From positions 1,385,448 through 1,449,447 of the forward strand of contig NZ_CM000961.1 in assembly GCF_000143825.1 (NCBI RefSeq): a stretch of 64,000 nucleotides of DNA. Reading direction: 5' to 3'. The DNA is from Corynebacterium genitalium ATCC 33030. GTDB taxonomy: Bacteria > Actinomycetota > Actinomycetes > Mycobacteriales > Mycobacteriaceae. Under the pieces are notes generated by a model that made no database searches, was not told where the DNA came from, and saw only the letters and a list, made by a program, of their open reading frames with translations. Of this stretch, positions 22,159-29,765 are shown in pieces (the stretch's first letter is position 1; each line of letters opens with the position of its first letter). The translations under genes and the position numbers were made by a program.

Positions 22159-23796
22159 TTACCCGCCGTACGTCATCGGCGTACCCGGGCCGAGCGGAAT
22201 ACCGGCGAAGTACCACAACAGGAAGAACAAGAACCAGCCGATGATCATCGACAATGAGTACGGCAGCGACAGGGAGATCAGCGTGCCCACACCGGCCTTC
22301 TTGTAGTACTGCTGCAGGTACGTCAGCGCGAGCGCGAAGTACGGCGACATGGGGGTGAGAATGTTCGTCGGGGAATCGCCCATGCGGTACAGCATCTGGG
22401 TGACCTCCGGGGACACGCCGACGTACATCATCATCGGCACCACGATCGGCGCCATGAGTGCCCACTGTGCGGAACCGGACGTGATGAACAGGTTGATCAC
22501 CGCGACCATGATGACGAAGCAGGCGAACAGCACGACCGTCGGCAGATCCCAACGCTGCAAGAGCTCCGAACCGGTAATCGCCGTCCACGCGCCCAAGTTC
22601 GACCACTGGAACCACGCCAGGAACTGGGCCACGACGAAGAACAGCACCATCATCGGCAGCATGCTCTTCAGACCTTTCGCCATGAAATCCGGAACATCGG
22701 AAGCCTGCGTGATGGTCTTAGCCACAAGGCCGTAGACCAGACCCGTGAGGAAGAAGATCAAGGTGATGGGCACGGCCACCTGGCGGATCAGCGGGGACTC
22801 CATGAAGCCCTCGTCCGGGCGCGCGAACGGGGAGCCCGGAATGAAGAGCAACAGGAAGTAGATCACCATGAACACAACCAGGGTGACGCCTGCCCAGATC
22901 AGCCCCTTGACCTCGTGCGGTGCGAGCTCCAGGTCCTCATCCGTGACCGGCCCGGACGACTCGGAGTCATCCTGAGCGTCTTCGTTTTCAGCACTGTCAG
23001 ATTCTTCCGCGAGCTCGTCCGGGTCCTTGCTGGCGTCGTCGAAAGAGAGCTCGCTCTCATCGATCTCGTCGTGGTCGACCAGGTCGCGAGCTTTCTTATC
23101 CACGTACAGCTCGGTGACAGCGGTGATGATGAGCGACAGGACAATCGCGGACGGAATGACGAAGAAGATGTTCGCCAGCGGGGAGACCTCATACGCATCA
23201 TCGACCAGGTTGGCCGCAGAGGTGGAAATACCGGCCAACAGCAGGTCCGTGATGTTCAGGATCAACGAGGAGTTGAAGCCCGCAGACGAGGCCGCAAATG
23301 CCACCATCGCGCCCACGACCGGGGATCGGTTCTTCGCGTGGAAGGCCATGGCGCCCAGCGGGATGATGATGACGTAGATCGCGTCGGAGGCCACAGAGCC
23401 AGTCACACCGGCAAGCGCCACCATGAAGGTGAGCATCTTCGGGCTGACGCGAGCAACCATCGCCCGGATCGCAGCCGAAAGCATGCCCGTCTGTTCGGCG
23501 ACAGCGACACCGAGCATGACCACGAGGATCACACCCAGCGGCGGGAAGGAGACGAAGTTCTCCACCGCGTCGGTGACCATCATCGACAGCCCCTCCGATG
23601 TCAGGAGGTTCTTGACATAAACAGTCTCGCCGGAGGCCGGATCCACAGCGGACATGCCCACCATTGAGCCGATCCAGGAGGACACAGCAACGATGCCGGC
23701 AATGATGACGAACAGCCAGAACGGGTGGGGGAGCTTGTTGCCGACAGTCTCAATGAAACCGAGGAAGCCGCCCATCGACGAACCGTCGGAGGACAC
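22159..23796 (-). CDS. abgT: AbgT-family p-aminobenzoyl-glutamate transporter (5' end frameshifted)
   Basis: A 545-residue membrane transporter of the AbgT family, with FIETVGNKLPHPFWLF at the start, paired hairpin-loop sequences and ITSGSAQWALMAPIVVP near the C terminus. It moves p-aminobenzoyl-glutamate (or sulfonamides, in reported homologues), matching the pabAB and pabC genes directly downstream. The central loop holds an unusually acidic stretch of about 60 residues. The frame opens at a GTG at 23796, but a better start with a GGAAAGG site lies at 23885. Reading from there is in another frame and joins the transporter only if one A is added to an A5 run (23810-23814). Confidence 0.88.
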   Translation of the reverse strand: MSSDGSSMGGFLGFIETVGNKLPHPFWLFVIIAGIVAVSSWIGSMVGMSAVDPASGETVYVKNLLTSEGLSMMVTDAVENFVSFPPLGVILVVMLGVAVAEQTGMLSAAIRAMVARVSPKMLTFMVALAGVTGSVASDAIYVIIIPLGAMAFHAKNRSPVVGAMVAFAASSAGFNSSLILNITDLLLAGISTSAANLVDDAYEVSPLANIFFVIPSAIVLSLIITAVTELYVDKKARDLVDHDEIDESELSFDDASKDPDELAEESDSAENEDAQDDSESSGPVTDEDLELAPHEVKGLIWAGVTLVVFMVIYFLLLFIPGSPFARPDEGFMESPLIRQVAVPITLIFFLTGLVYGLVAKTITQASDVPDFMAKGLKSMLPMMVLFFVVAQFLAWFQWSNLGAWTAITGSELLQRWDLPTVVLFACFVIMVAVINLFITSGSAQWALMAPIVVPMMMYVGVSPEVTQMLYRMGDSPTNILTPMSPYFALALTYLQQYYKKAGVGTLISLSLPYSLSMIIGWFLFFLLWYFAGIPLGPGTPMTYGG

Positions 23797-23896
23797 CTTC
23801 TTATCGCCCTTTTTGCTTTCGACGACTCGTCCCCAGCCACCTTCGGCTTCTGGGAGGTCGCGTTCACTGAGGTAGAACCAGCCATGGTCTGCCTTT

Positions 23897-23988
23897 CCGG
23901 GTCACGTTCCTAAACAGGGGTCCGTACGCGCGCAAAAACGCGACTGTGAAGCAGGCTACACTCCACAACCGCGCTTGCGTGAAACTTT
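23897..23988 (+). repeat. Repeat R, first copy
   Basis: The 63 bases 23898-23960 recur at 24462-24524 with few mismatches (CGGGTCACGTTCCTA start, CGACTGTGAAGCAGG core). The following 23957-23988 recur at 30032-30061 (ACACTCCACAAC core). This is the sequence upstream of abgT and of the small secreted gene; it includes a TACACT motif (23957-23962) that could serve as a -10. The second copy is interrupted by an insertion. Confidence 0.8.
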
Positions 23989-24076
23989 GGATTCACCGGA
24001 CTGAGCATGTAATCAATCATCGACGCACAACGATCTTGAAAGGGAAACCATCCAGTCGACGTTCAAAAGGAGAAGC

Positions 24077-24409
24077 ATGTTCCGCAAACGTATCGCTACC
24101 CTCGCAGTGGCAGCCACGGTCTCGCTCGGTGCCACAGCCGTGGACACGCCGGTTGCTTCCGCAGAGCCGTTGCCATCCTTGCCAGCCGTACTGGGGTCCG
24201 CCGAGTCGCTCTACAAGGAGGCGGTCATCGCGGTTATCAAGATGCTCATGTTCCCGCTCGGGCTGTCGAGCCTTGTTCTCGCGCAGTTCGCGCCGCGGGA
24301 GCTAGTGTGCGACGGTCTCGTCCCGCGGGAGCTAGTGTGCGACGGTCTCGTCCCGCGGTTCTGCACTGAGGAAGAGTTGGAGCACCGAAGGACGGCGCCC
24401 CGCGTATAG
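24077..24409 (+). CDS. Small secreted protein with internal tandem repeat
   Basis: A 110-residue protein with a clear signal peptide (MFRKRIATLAVAATVSLGA, cleavage probably after VASA near residue 31), a possible amphipathic helix (LYKEAVIAVIKMLMFPLGL), and a tandem 10-residue repeat PRELVCDGLV ending in a further PRFC, each copy carrying one Cys. An AAAAGGAG ribosome binding site precedes the ATG by five bases. The start context and signal peptide support expression. No family was recognised. Confidence 0.65.
   Translation: MFRKRIATLAVAATVSLGATAVDTPVASAEPLPSLPAVLGSAESLYKEAVIAVIKMLMFPLGLSSLVLAQFAPRELVCDGLVPRELVCDGLVPRFCTEEELEHRRTAPRV
24293..24352 (+). repeat. Tandem 30-base duplication
   Basis: Two identical 30-base units (24293-24322 and 24323-24352, starting CCGCGGGAGCTAGTGTGC) followed by the first six bases of a third. 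The unit is a multiple of three, so the frame of the secreted protein is kept and the encoded 10 residues are doubled. Exact identity implies a recent slippage or unequal-crossover event. Confidence 0.9.
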
Positions 24410-24415
24410 CTGTTG

Positions 24416-24460
24416 TTGATCGGGGTCGGCTCGATCGTCCATACCTCGTTCGCGTAGTCG
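24416..24460 (-). pseudogene. Duplicated fragment of the glgP 3' end
   Basis: These 45 bases match 31183-31227, the last codons of glgP, at 43 of 45 positions and in the same orientation. The encoded tail would be the EVWKIEPTPINR end of glycogen phosphorylase without the stop context. Repeat R begins immediately after it at 24461, so the junction marks one end of an old tandem duplication. Confidence 0.85.
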
Positions 24461-24461
24461 C

Positions 24462-24524
24462 CGGGTCACGTTCCTACACGGCGGTCCATATGCGCGCAAA
24501 AACGCGACTGTGAAGCAGGCTACA
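24462..24524 (+). repeat. Repeat R, second copy, left part
   Basis: Second copy of the 63-base repeat at 23898-23960. It ends at GCAGGCTACA, exactly where the first copy continues into CTCCACAACC; the missing continuation is found at 30032-30061. This copy is therefore split by the island that lies between. Confidence 0.8.
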
Positions 24525-25159
24525 GTTCATTTTTCAAACGTCGAAGGATCCTTCACTCGTTGCGCTATTAGGGGGATGCCACCTCTTGGATACCAAACGC
24601 ACGGCGCCATGACGGACAGTGATTGCATTCCAGCTTGATCCCCATAGCGGGCACTACGATCGGAATAAAGTTTTAAGTGGGTAGTTGTCTTGTAGCTTCA
24701 ACCTTTCCGGACGTGCCCCTAGGCGTGATCCGTTTAGGTTAGGCCGGAAACGAGAAAAGGGCCTCAGGGCGGAAAGTGGGTAATTACGGTTATCTACCGT
24801 GAAAAATTCGCACCGTAGTGACTTACATCCTGTTAACCACTAGAAAACTTGGAATATCCGCCTCTGTCAATTCATCAGCATGCAGGTTCTCCTGCCTAAC
24901 CTGTCCATCTCAACGAGATCTGATCAGAAGCTGCGAGGGGATATTGAAGGTTGGCACCTACCAAAGTGGATGATTGTCGAGGAACCCAGAGTCTGGATCG
25001 CAATCTACTGATTTCCCGGACATCTAAAAGAGCTTAACTGTCTTTAGAGGGCCAAAAATTCGGTCGATTTCCGCAGGTAGAACGCGATTGCTCACTGTGA
25101 AGACGGGATCCGTTTACCTAACGCGTAGTTACGGAAGCCGGCCTGCGGCGCGAGTAATT
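24525..25159 (+). other. Non-coding left flank of the island
   Basis: About 630 bases with no open frame that I can support. It is AT-richer than the surroundings and contains short motifs only: a TTAGGTTAGGC sequence (24734-24744) matching one half of the DtxR consensus and a GCCTAACCT (24893-24901) matching the other half, not adjacent. It may hold decayed sequence or a long regulatory leader. Confidence 0.5.
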
Positions 25160-25200
25160 GTTCAACTATTGTTGCACGATTGTCGTTTGGCGAGTACCTT
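25160..25200 (+). promoter_or_regulatory. Promoter and dyad operator of the island operon
   Basis: TTGCAC (25172-25177), 17 bases, TACCTT (25195-25200) fits a sigma-A promoter, with a start about 14 bases before the ArsR-type gene. The -35 is overlapped by the dyad GTTCAAC-TATT-GTTGCAC (25160-25177, one mismatch). ArsR-family repressors bind such dyads over their own promoter, so autoregulation is inferred. Confidence 0.55.
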
Positions 25201-25220
25201 GCGCACAGGGAGGATATGGC

Positions 25221-25523
25221 ATGAATTCAAGACAGTACACACACCCCACTTTGGAAGAAATATCGCTCGAACAGATATTTTCTGCCCTATCTGATCCTGT
25301 CCGGTTGCAAATTCTAAAAACTCTTTCTGATGGGTCCGAAAGAGACAGCATTACTCTCGCAGAAGATCTGCCCAGGTCTACCCTCAGCTACCACACACGG
25401 AAGCTGAGGGAGTGTGGTCTTACCTGGACGCGTAGTCAAGGTAGATCCTGCCTAATCTCACTTCGAAAAGAAGTCAATGAGAAGTTTCCAGGATTATTGG
25501 AAGGAATAATTCGAAATGCTTAA
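25221..25523 (+). CDS. ArsR-family winged-helix regulator
   Basis: A 100-residue regulator. The opening helix IFSALSDPVRLQILKTL is typical of ArsR proteins, followed by the recognition region ITLAEDLPRSTLSYHTRKLRECGL. No Cys pair of the classic metal-sensing type (ELCVC) is present, so a small organic ligand or another signal is more likely than arsenic. The ATG at 25221 follows AGGGAGG. It overlaps the exporter gene by 8 bases, so it probably regulates it and the rest of the cluster. Confidence 0.85.
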   Translation: MNSRQYTHPTLEEISLEQIFSALSDPVRLQILKTLSDGSERDSITLAEDLPRSTLSYHTRKLRECGLTWTRSQGRSCLISLRKEVNEKFPGLLEGIIRNA

Positions 25524-26685
25524 AAAGCTGTGGCCCTACCTATTGGGAAGCGTGGCCTTAGGGTTAGACGCATACGTCATTGCAGGCTTATTGTCCAACA
25601 TCGCGAAAGACTTGGACGCATCCGAGTCCATCATCGGTTTGGGAGTAACTGCTTTCACCGCAGCATACGCCTTATCGGGACCGATCCTCTCAGGAAAAGC
25701 TGGAGTACATGCCCGCAAGAGCTTAGTAATTGGCATTATTGTATTTTCGCTGGCAAACCTCGCCACTGCACTCTCCCCTAACGCTGTGACCTTCATTTTA
25801 TCGCGCGTAATAGCAGGCTCTGCAGCGGGCGTCTATTCTCCACTATCGTCCGCAGTTGCGGCCCACAGCGTACCTGAAGAGAAAAGCGGCAAAGCCCTCT
25901 CTCTTGTTCTAGCAGGCCTCGCTCTAGGTACTGTTCTCGGTGTCCCCACCGGCTTAATCATTGCAACTAATTTCGGGTGGCGGTTAACTATCGCGATGAT
26001 TACTGCAATAGGAGTAATTGCACTCCTAGGGGTGGCCCTCAATAAAAAGCAAACGGTTCCGACTATTCCTGCATCTTCCTTCAAGGAGCGGGCAAAGGTC
26101 ATGGCAAAAAAGACTAATATATTCACTATATTAGTGACGTTATTTGTGGGCACCGCTTCCCTAGGTCTCTACACCTACATATCGACGGTGCTAGCGCATA
26201 CCCCTCTAGACAATCATCAGATTGTGGGAATCTGGGTTTGGGGAATTGGCGGCGCTATCGGCGCTTTTGGGGTAGGGCATCTACTTGATGGGTTTAGAAA
26301 GCCAAGAACACTCACTTTGAGCATTATCTGCGCAATGGCCCTATCTTTCATTGCTATACTGTTCGGTGCAACGAACATGATCGTGGTTGTCACAGCCATC
26401 TTTGCTTGGGGTCTACTGGGGTGGTCTTCGCTGGCCCCTCAACAAAAAACTCTCCTTGAGACGAATCCTTCAGATGGGGCTACCGCTGTAGCGGCAAATT
26501 CATCAGCCAACTATTTGGGTTCAGCCCTTGGTTCCGCACTTGGAGCTTTAGTAGTTCCTAATTTCGACTTTCTACTTTGGGGCGCGCTCGCGTTCGTTCT
26601 CTTGGGGGGGATTATGCATGGTTTCGCAGTTAGGGAAGAAAAGCGAGCGTCCTATGTGCAACCACATAATTCGGCTATAGTTTAA
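25516..26685 (+). CDS. MFS exporter, DHA1 (AraJ-like) type
   Basis: A 389-residue 12-helix major facilitator protein. The N-terminal LGLDAYVIAGLLSNIAKDL and the helix-4/5 region LSRVIAGSAAGVYSPLSSAVAAHSV, SGKALSLVLAGLALGTVLGVPTG fit DHA1 drug/sugar-efflux transporters of the AraJ/CmlA-like group. It overlaps the ArsR-type regulator and precedes the amino-ketone synthase, so export of the cluster product, or self-protection, is a reasonable inference. Base composition is AT-richer than the flanks. Confidence 0.88.
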   Translation: MLKKLWPYLLGSVALGLDAYVIAGLLSNIAKDLDASESIIGLGVTAFTAAYALSGPILSGKAGVHARKSLVIGIIVFSLANLATALSPNAVTFILSRVIAGSAAGVYSPLSSAVAAHSVPEEKSGKALSLVLAGLALGTVLGVPTGLIIATNFGWRLTIAMITAIGVIALLGVALNKKQTVPTIPASSFKERAKVMAKKTNIFTILVTLFVGTASLGLYTYISTVLAHTPLDNHQIVGIWVWGIGGAIGAFGVGHLLDGFRKPRTLTLSIICAMALSFIAILFGATNMIVVVTAIFAWGLLGWSSLAPQQKTLLETNPSDGATAVAANSSANYLGSALGSALGALVVPNFDFLLWGALAFVLLGGIMHGFAVREEKRASYVQPHNSAIV

Positions 26686-26769
26686 TTCTATTTAACTTAT
26701 AAGTCAGTTGAATTTTAAACCAGAGCCTTACTCTTTCGTTGAAAAGTTCTTCTTTTTAAAGGAGAGAGA

Positions 26770-27993
26770 ATGCTATCGCTGAAAGATCTACAGTTTCAGG
26801 CTGAGGGAAAAATCCAAACCCTCAAAGAAGAGGGCACCTACCGCAATTTCTCTGTTATTAACCGTCAAGCAGGGAGCTTTCCAGTCGCTAAGCTCAGAAA
26901 ACCGAACAACGAACTTCAAGATGTTGTTGTGTGGTGTAGTAATGACTATTTGGGAATGGGGCAACACCCTAAAGTTTTAGAAGCTGCAGGTAAAGCGATT
27001 CTTAAATACGGCGCTGGAGCCGGTGGGTCTAGAAATATCGGCGGGACCAATGACGAGGTGCAACTCCTTGAGGAAGAAATTGCATCTTGGTTGGGCCGAG
27101 AGCGGTCTCTAGTGTTTCCAACCGGTTACGGTTCCAACGACGCTAGCATCGAATCGTTGATTACGATCTTCCCGAATCTGCAAATATTCAGCGACGAATT
27201 GAACCATGCTTCAATTATTGCTGGGGTTAGGAGGAGCAAAGGTGTACGGCACATTTTCCGGCACAATGATGCGAAGCATTTAGAAAGTCTGCTTGATTCG
27301 GCTGACCCACACGCTCCAAAGCTGGTGATATTGGAGTCTGTCTACTCCATGGACGGTGATATCGCTCCTTTGGCAGACATAGTTCATGTCGCTAAGTCGT
27401 ATGAAAGTTTAGTTTTCCTCGACGAAGCCCATGCCATTGGAATGTATGGCCCAGAAGGGAGAGGGATCGCGGCCTCCCTCGGGTTGTCCGAGGAGATCGA
27501 TATCATCCAAGGAACTCTAGCCAAATCTATCGGCGTTATCGGCGGTTTCGTAGCAGGCGCAGACTGGTTAATAGACGCAATCCGCTGTTTTGCTCCAGGC
27601 TTCATCTTCACCACCGCCATGCCTCCTTCCATATGCGCAGCCGCAAGAACCAGCATCTCGATTATTCGACAACAAGAATCATCGCGGAGGGAGTTGGCGG
27701 ATAAGACGGAGCGATTGCGTGAAATTTTCATCCACAATGGAATTGAAGTAATGCCGCAGTCAGAAACGCATGTACTGCCAATACTCATTGGAAGTGCACA
27801 CCGGTGTACTGAATCGGCGCGAATACTGCTGGAGGACTACGGAATCTACGTTCAACCGATCAATGCGCCCACTGTTCCTGTCGGTACGAGCAGATTCCGG
27901 ATTAATGTGACGCCGACTCACACTGAGCAACAAATGGAGTATCTTGCTTCATCCTTAGCAAAGGTAATGGAGAGGGTTCCCAATGAACAGTAA
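26770..27993 (+). CDS. 5-Aminolevulinate synthase-like alpha-oxoamine synthase
   Basis: A 407-residue PLP enzyme closest in motif content to 5-aminolevulinate synthase (glycine + succinyl-CoA). Diagnostic stretches are YRNFSVINRQAGSFP, VWCSNDYLGMGQHPKV, GAGAGGSRNIGGT, LNHASII, ESVYSMDGD, the cofactor Asp in FLDEAHAIGMYGP, the Schiff-base Lys in GTLAKSIGVIGGF, APGFIFTTAMPP and YGIYVQPINAPTVPVGTSRFR. The Thr usually present in GGTRNISGT is Ser here, a position reported to affect acyl-CoA choice. Actinobacteria normally make haem via glutamyl-tRNA, so a role in another product is likely. AAAGGAG lies upstream of the ATG. Confidence 0.9.
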   Translation: MLSLKDLQFQAEGKIQTLKEEGTYRNFSVINRQAGSFPVAKLRKPNNELQDVVVWCSNDYLGMGQHPKVLEAAGKAILKYGAGAGGSRNIGGTNDEVQLLEEEIASWLGRERSLVFPTGYGSNDASIESLITIFPNLQIFSDELNHASIIAGVRRSKGVRHIFRHNDAKHLESLLDSADPHAPKLVILESVYSMDGDIAPLADIVHVAKSYESLVFLDEAHAIGMYGPEGRGIAASLGLSEEIDIIQGTLAKSIGVIGGFVAGADWLIDAIRCFAPGFIFTTAMPPSICAAARTSISIIRQQESSRRELADKTERLREIFIHNGIEVMPQSETHVLPILIGSAHRCTESARILLEDYGIYVQPINAPTVPVGTSRFRINVTPTHTEQQMEYLASSLAKVMERVPNEQ

Positions 27994-28465
27994 GACTGCT
28001 TTTCGCATTCGAGAATGCGTCCGTGAAGATCTAGATCAGCTAGTTGACCTACGTAAACAATTATTTCTCACGGATCCGTCGGCTTCATGGGCGATTGGCT
28101 CGGACGACTGGATTTATTACTACCGCTCTTTTATTGAGGAGCAGATTTCCTGTAGTTCACGAGGGATTACTTTCGTAGCCGAATCAACTGATAAGATTGT
28201 TGCAACACTAACAATAATCGTTGATAGTCACCTGCCCTCTCCTTCTTCGACCGAAGGAAAAGTTGGATGGATACAAGGAGTGTTCGTGGCTCCTGACGCT
28301 CGAGGGCATGGATTGGCAAAGAACCTTACGCTTCGAGCCTTGAAGTGGCTAGAAGAGCACAATATTCCTACTGTAACCCTAGCTTCCACCAAAGCTGCGG
28401 AAAGAACCTACCAATCCTGCGGTTTCATCTTAGACGGGGAAGCCCATTATCTGAGGGGGGTATAG
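27983..28465 (+). CDS. GNAT-family N-acetyltransferase
   Basis: A 160-residue acyltransferase. N-terminal FRIRECVREDLDQLVDLRKQLF matches the first strand-helix of the fold, and the acetyl-CoA pyrophosphate loop is seen in GVFVAPDARGHGLAKNLTLRAL (about residues 99-120), the Q/R-x-x-G-x-G/A motif reading RGHGLA. It overlaps the ALAS-like gene by 11 bases. Coupling with an amino-ketone synthase suggests N-acetylation of its product, but this is inference. Confidence 0.85.
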   Translation: MNSKTAFRIRECVREDLDQLVDLRKQLFLTDPSASWAIGSDDWIYYYRSFIEEQISCSSRGITFVAESTDKIVATLTIIVDSHLPSPSSTEGKVGWIQGVFVAPDARGHGLAKNLTLRALKWLEEHNIPTVTLASTKAAERTYQSCGFILDGEAHYLRGV

Positions 28466-28468
28466 ATC

Positions 28469-29518
28469 TTGGGTAGGTTTGTTTTTATAGGGGCGGGATA
28501 CGAAGGAAAGCGCTTATACCAGTCACTTTTGGCGGCTGTTACTGCTGAGGAGAAAGAAAGTACAGAGGTATCCTTCCTCTCCAAGGAAGAAACAAAGGCT
28601 TTAGAGTTCGCACCACCAGAGGATATCGAGAGGTACTTCTCCGATGTTGATATGGTTGTGAATGCAACTAACGATGACCAGCACCTTTCAGTCCTGAAGA
28701 TTCTCCAACATACTAAATGTTTCATCTTATCCGAAAAACCGTTGGCAGCTCCTGGAGAAAGAATCCCCGAAGGATTAAATGAAAAATGGAGCACGGATAA
28801 TACCTTTGCTCTCAATTGTATTGAACGCTACTCTGCAGCAGCTACAGAAGTAAAGCAGAAGATTAGCGAATCGGGATTAACCGTAAATCGGATTGATTTT
28901 ATCTGGGCAAAGAACAGGTTCGATGATCCTCGCCCGACGGTGGGAGTGGTTTCAGAAATTATTCACCCGCTTGATTTATGCTGCTACCTATCAGGCAGTG
29001 ACACCGCTAATTTACAGCTCCTAGACGCATCGATTGTTGGGTCTAATTACGGTTCACCGAGCAAAGTCCTGCCGGAAACCGCCCAAGTTACTTTCTGCTT
29101 GGCAGATACTATTGTGACCGGTTCTGCTAGCTTTGGATACTCCAGTAGGATGCGGAAAGTAAATATAATAGCCTCTTCAACCGATGGCGAGCGTGAATAC
29201 TTTGAATTAACTTTTGATGATCCTCGATGGGACTACGATCATCTATCTCATTGGTCCTCCGCAGGATCTAAGGCTTTCAAAACCACCGTTTATGAACCCA
29301 CCCTAGGCAACTATCCGGAGGGCTGCGACAAGCTGGTTCGTTTCTGGAAGGAATTATTGACAAACGAAAGGAACCCGCGCTTTACGACATGGCGTGAAGC
29401 TTTAGATCTTCACCAATTTTTGACAGAAATTAGCAGGTACCAGAAGGGGGCTGTACTCTACCCGTCTGGGCCCCAAAGGTTTCAACTTGACAGAAGTAGT
29501 TCCGAAAGATTGGGATAG
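28469..29518 (+). CDS. Gfo/Idh/MocA-like oxidoreductase
   Basis: A 349-residue NAD(P)-dependent dehydrogenase of the Gfo/Idh/MocA family. It has a Rossmann start (FVFIGAGYEGKRL), the EKP motif in SEKPLAAPGE, and the family substrate segment VSEIIHPLDLCCYLSG with the HxxD pair. Start is a TTG after a G-rich stretch (GAGGGGG), four bases after the GNAT stop. It may reduce a keto group in the cluster product; the substrate cannot be read from sequence. Confidence 0.8.
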   Translation: MGRFVFIGAGYEGKRLYQSLLAAVTAEEKESTEVSFLSKEETKALEFAPPEDIERYFSDVDMVVNATNDDQHLSVLKILQHTKCFILSEKPLAAPGERIPEGLNEKWSTDNTFALNCIERYSAAATEVKQKISESGLTVNRIDFIWAKNRFDDPRPTVGVVSEIIHPLDLCCYLSGSDTANLQLLDASIVGSNYGSPSKVLPETAQVTFCLADTIVTGSASFGYSSRMRKVNIIASSTDGEREYFELTFDDPRWDYDHLSHWSSAGSKAFKTTVYEPTLGNYPEGCDKLVRFWKELLTNERNPRFTTWREALDLHQFLTEISRYQKGAVLYPSGPQRFQLDRSSSERLG

Positions 29519-29539
29519 CCATTAACTATTCTGGCGGAA

Positions 29540-29765
29540 ACCTTGGCCGACTGACCTTTTCGCTAACGCAATACCCTCAGCCTGGCGCTCACGGATAATG
29601 GCCCGCTCAAACTTCGCAAACGAACCAAAATGCCGAGCATTGGATCCGCACGCGGATCCGTGGTGCCTTTCGCAAACGTGAGATTCTAATGAAGAAAAGT
29701 AACAGTCACGCCCGTGTCGGTAAGTTCATCAACCATACCGCGCGAATCCGTGTGCGCGGTGGAAA
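29540..29765 (-). pseudogene. Decayed serine recombinase (TnpR/invertase) fragment
   Basis: On the minus strand, MVDELTDTGVTVTFLH, a stop, NLTFAKGTTDPRADP, then after a frameshift GSFAKFERAIIRERQAEGIALAK match the C-terminal half of the resolvase/invertase catalytic domain (consensus GAFAEFERxxIRERQREGIALAK). The N-terminal part with the catalytic Ser is missing and one stop plus one frameshift are present, so it is a relic. It lies at the right edge of the island. Confidence 0.75.
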
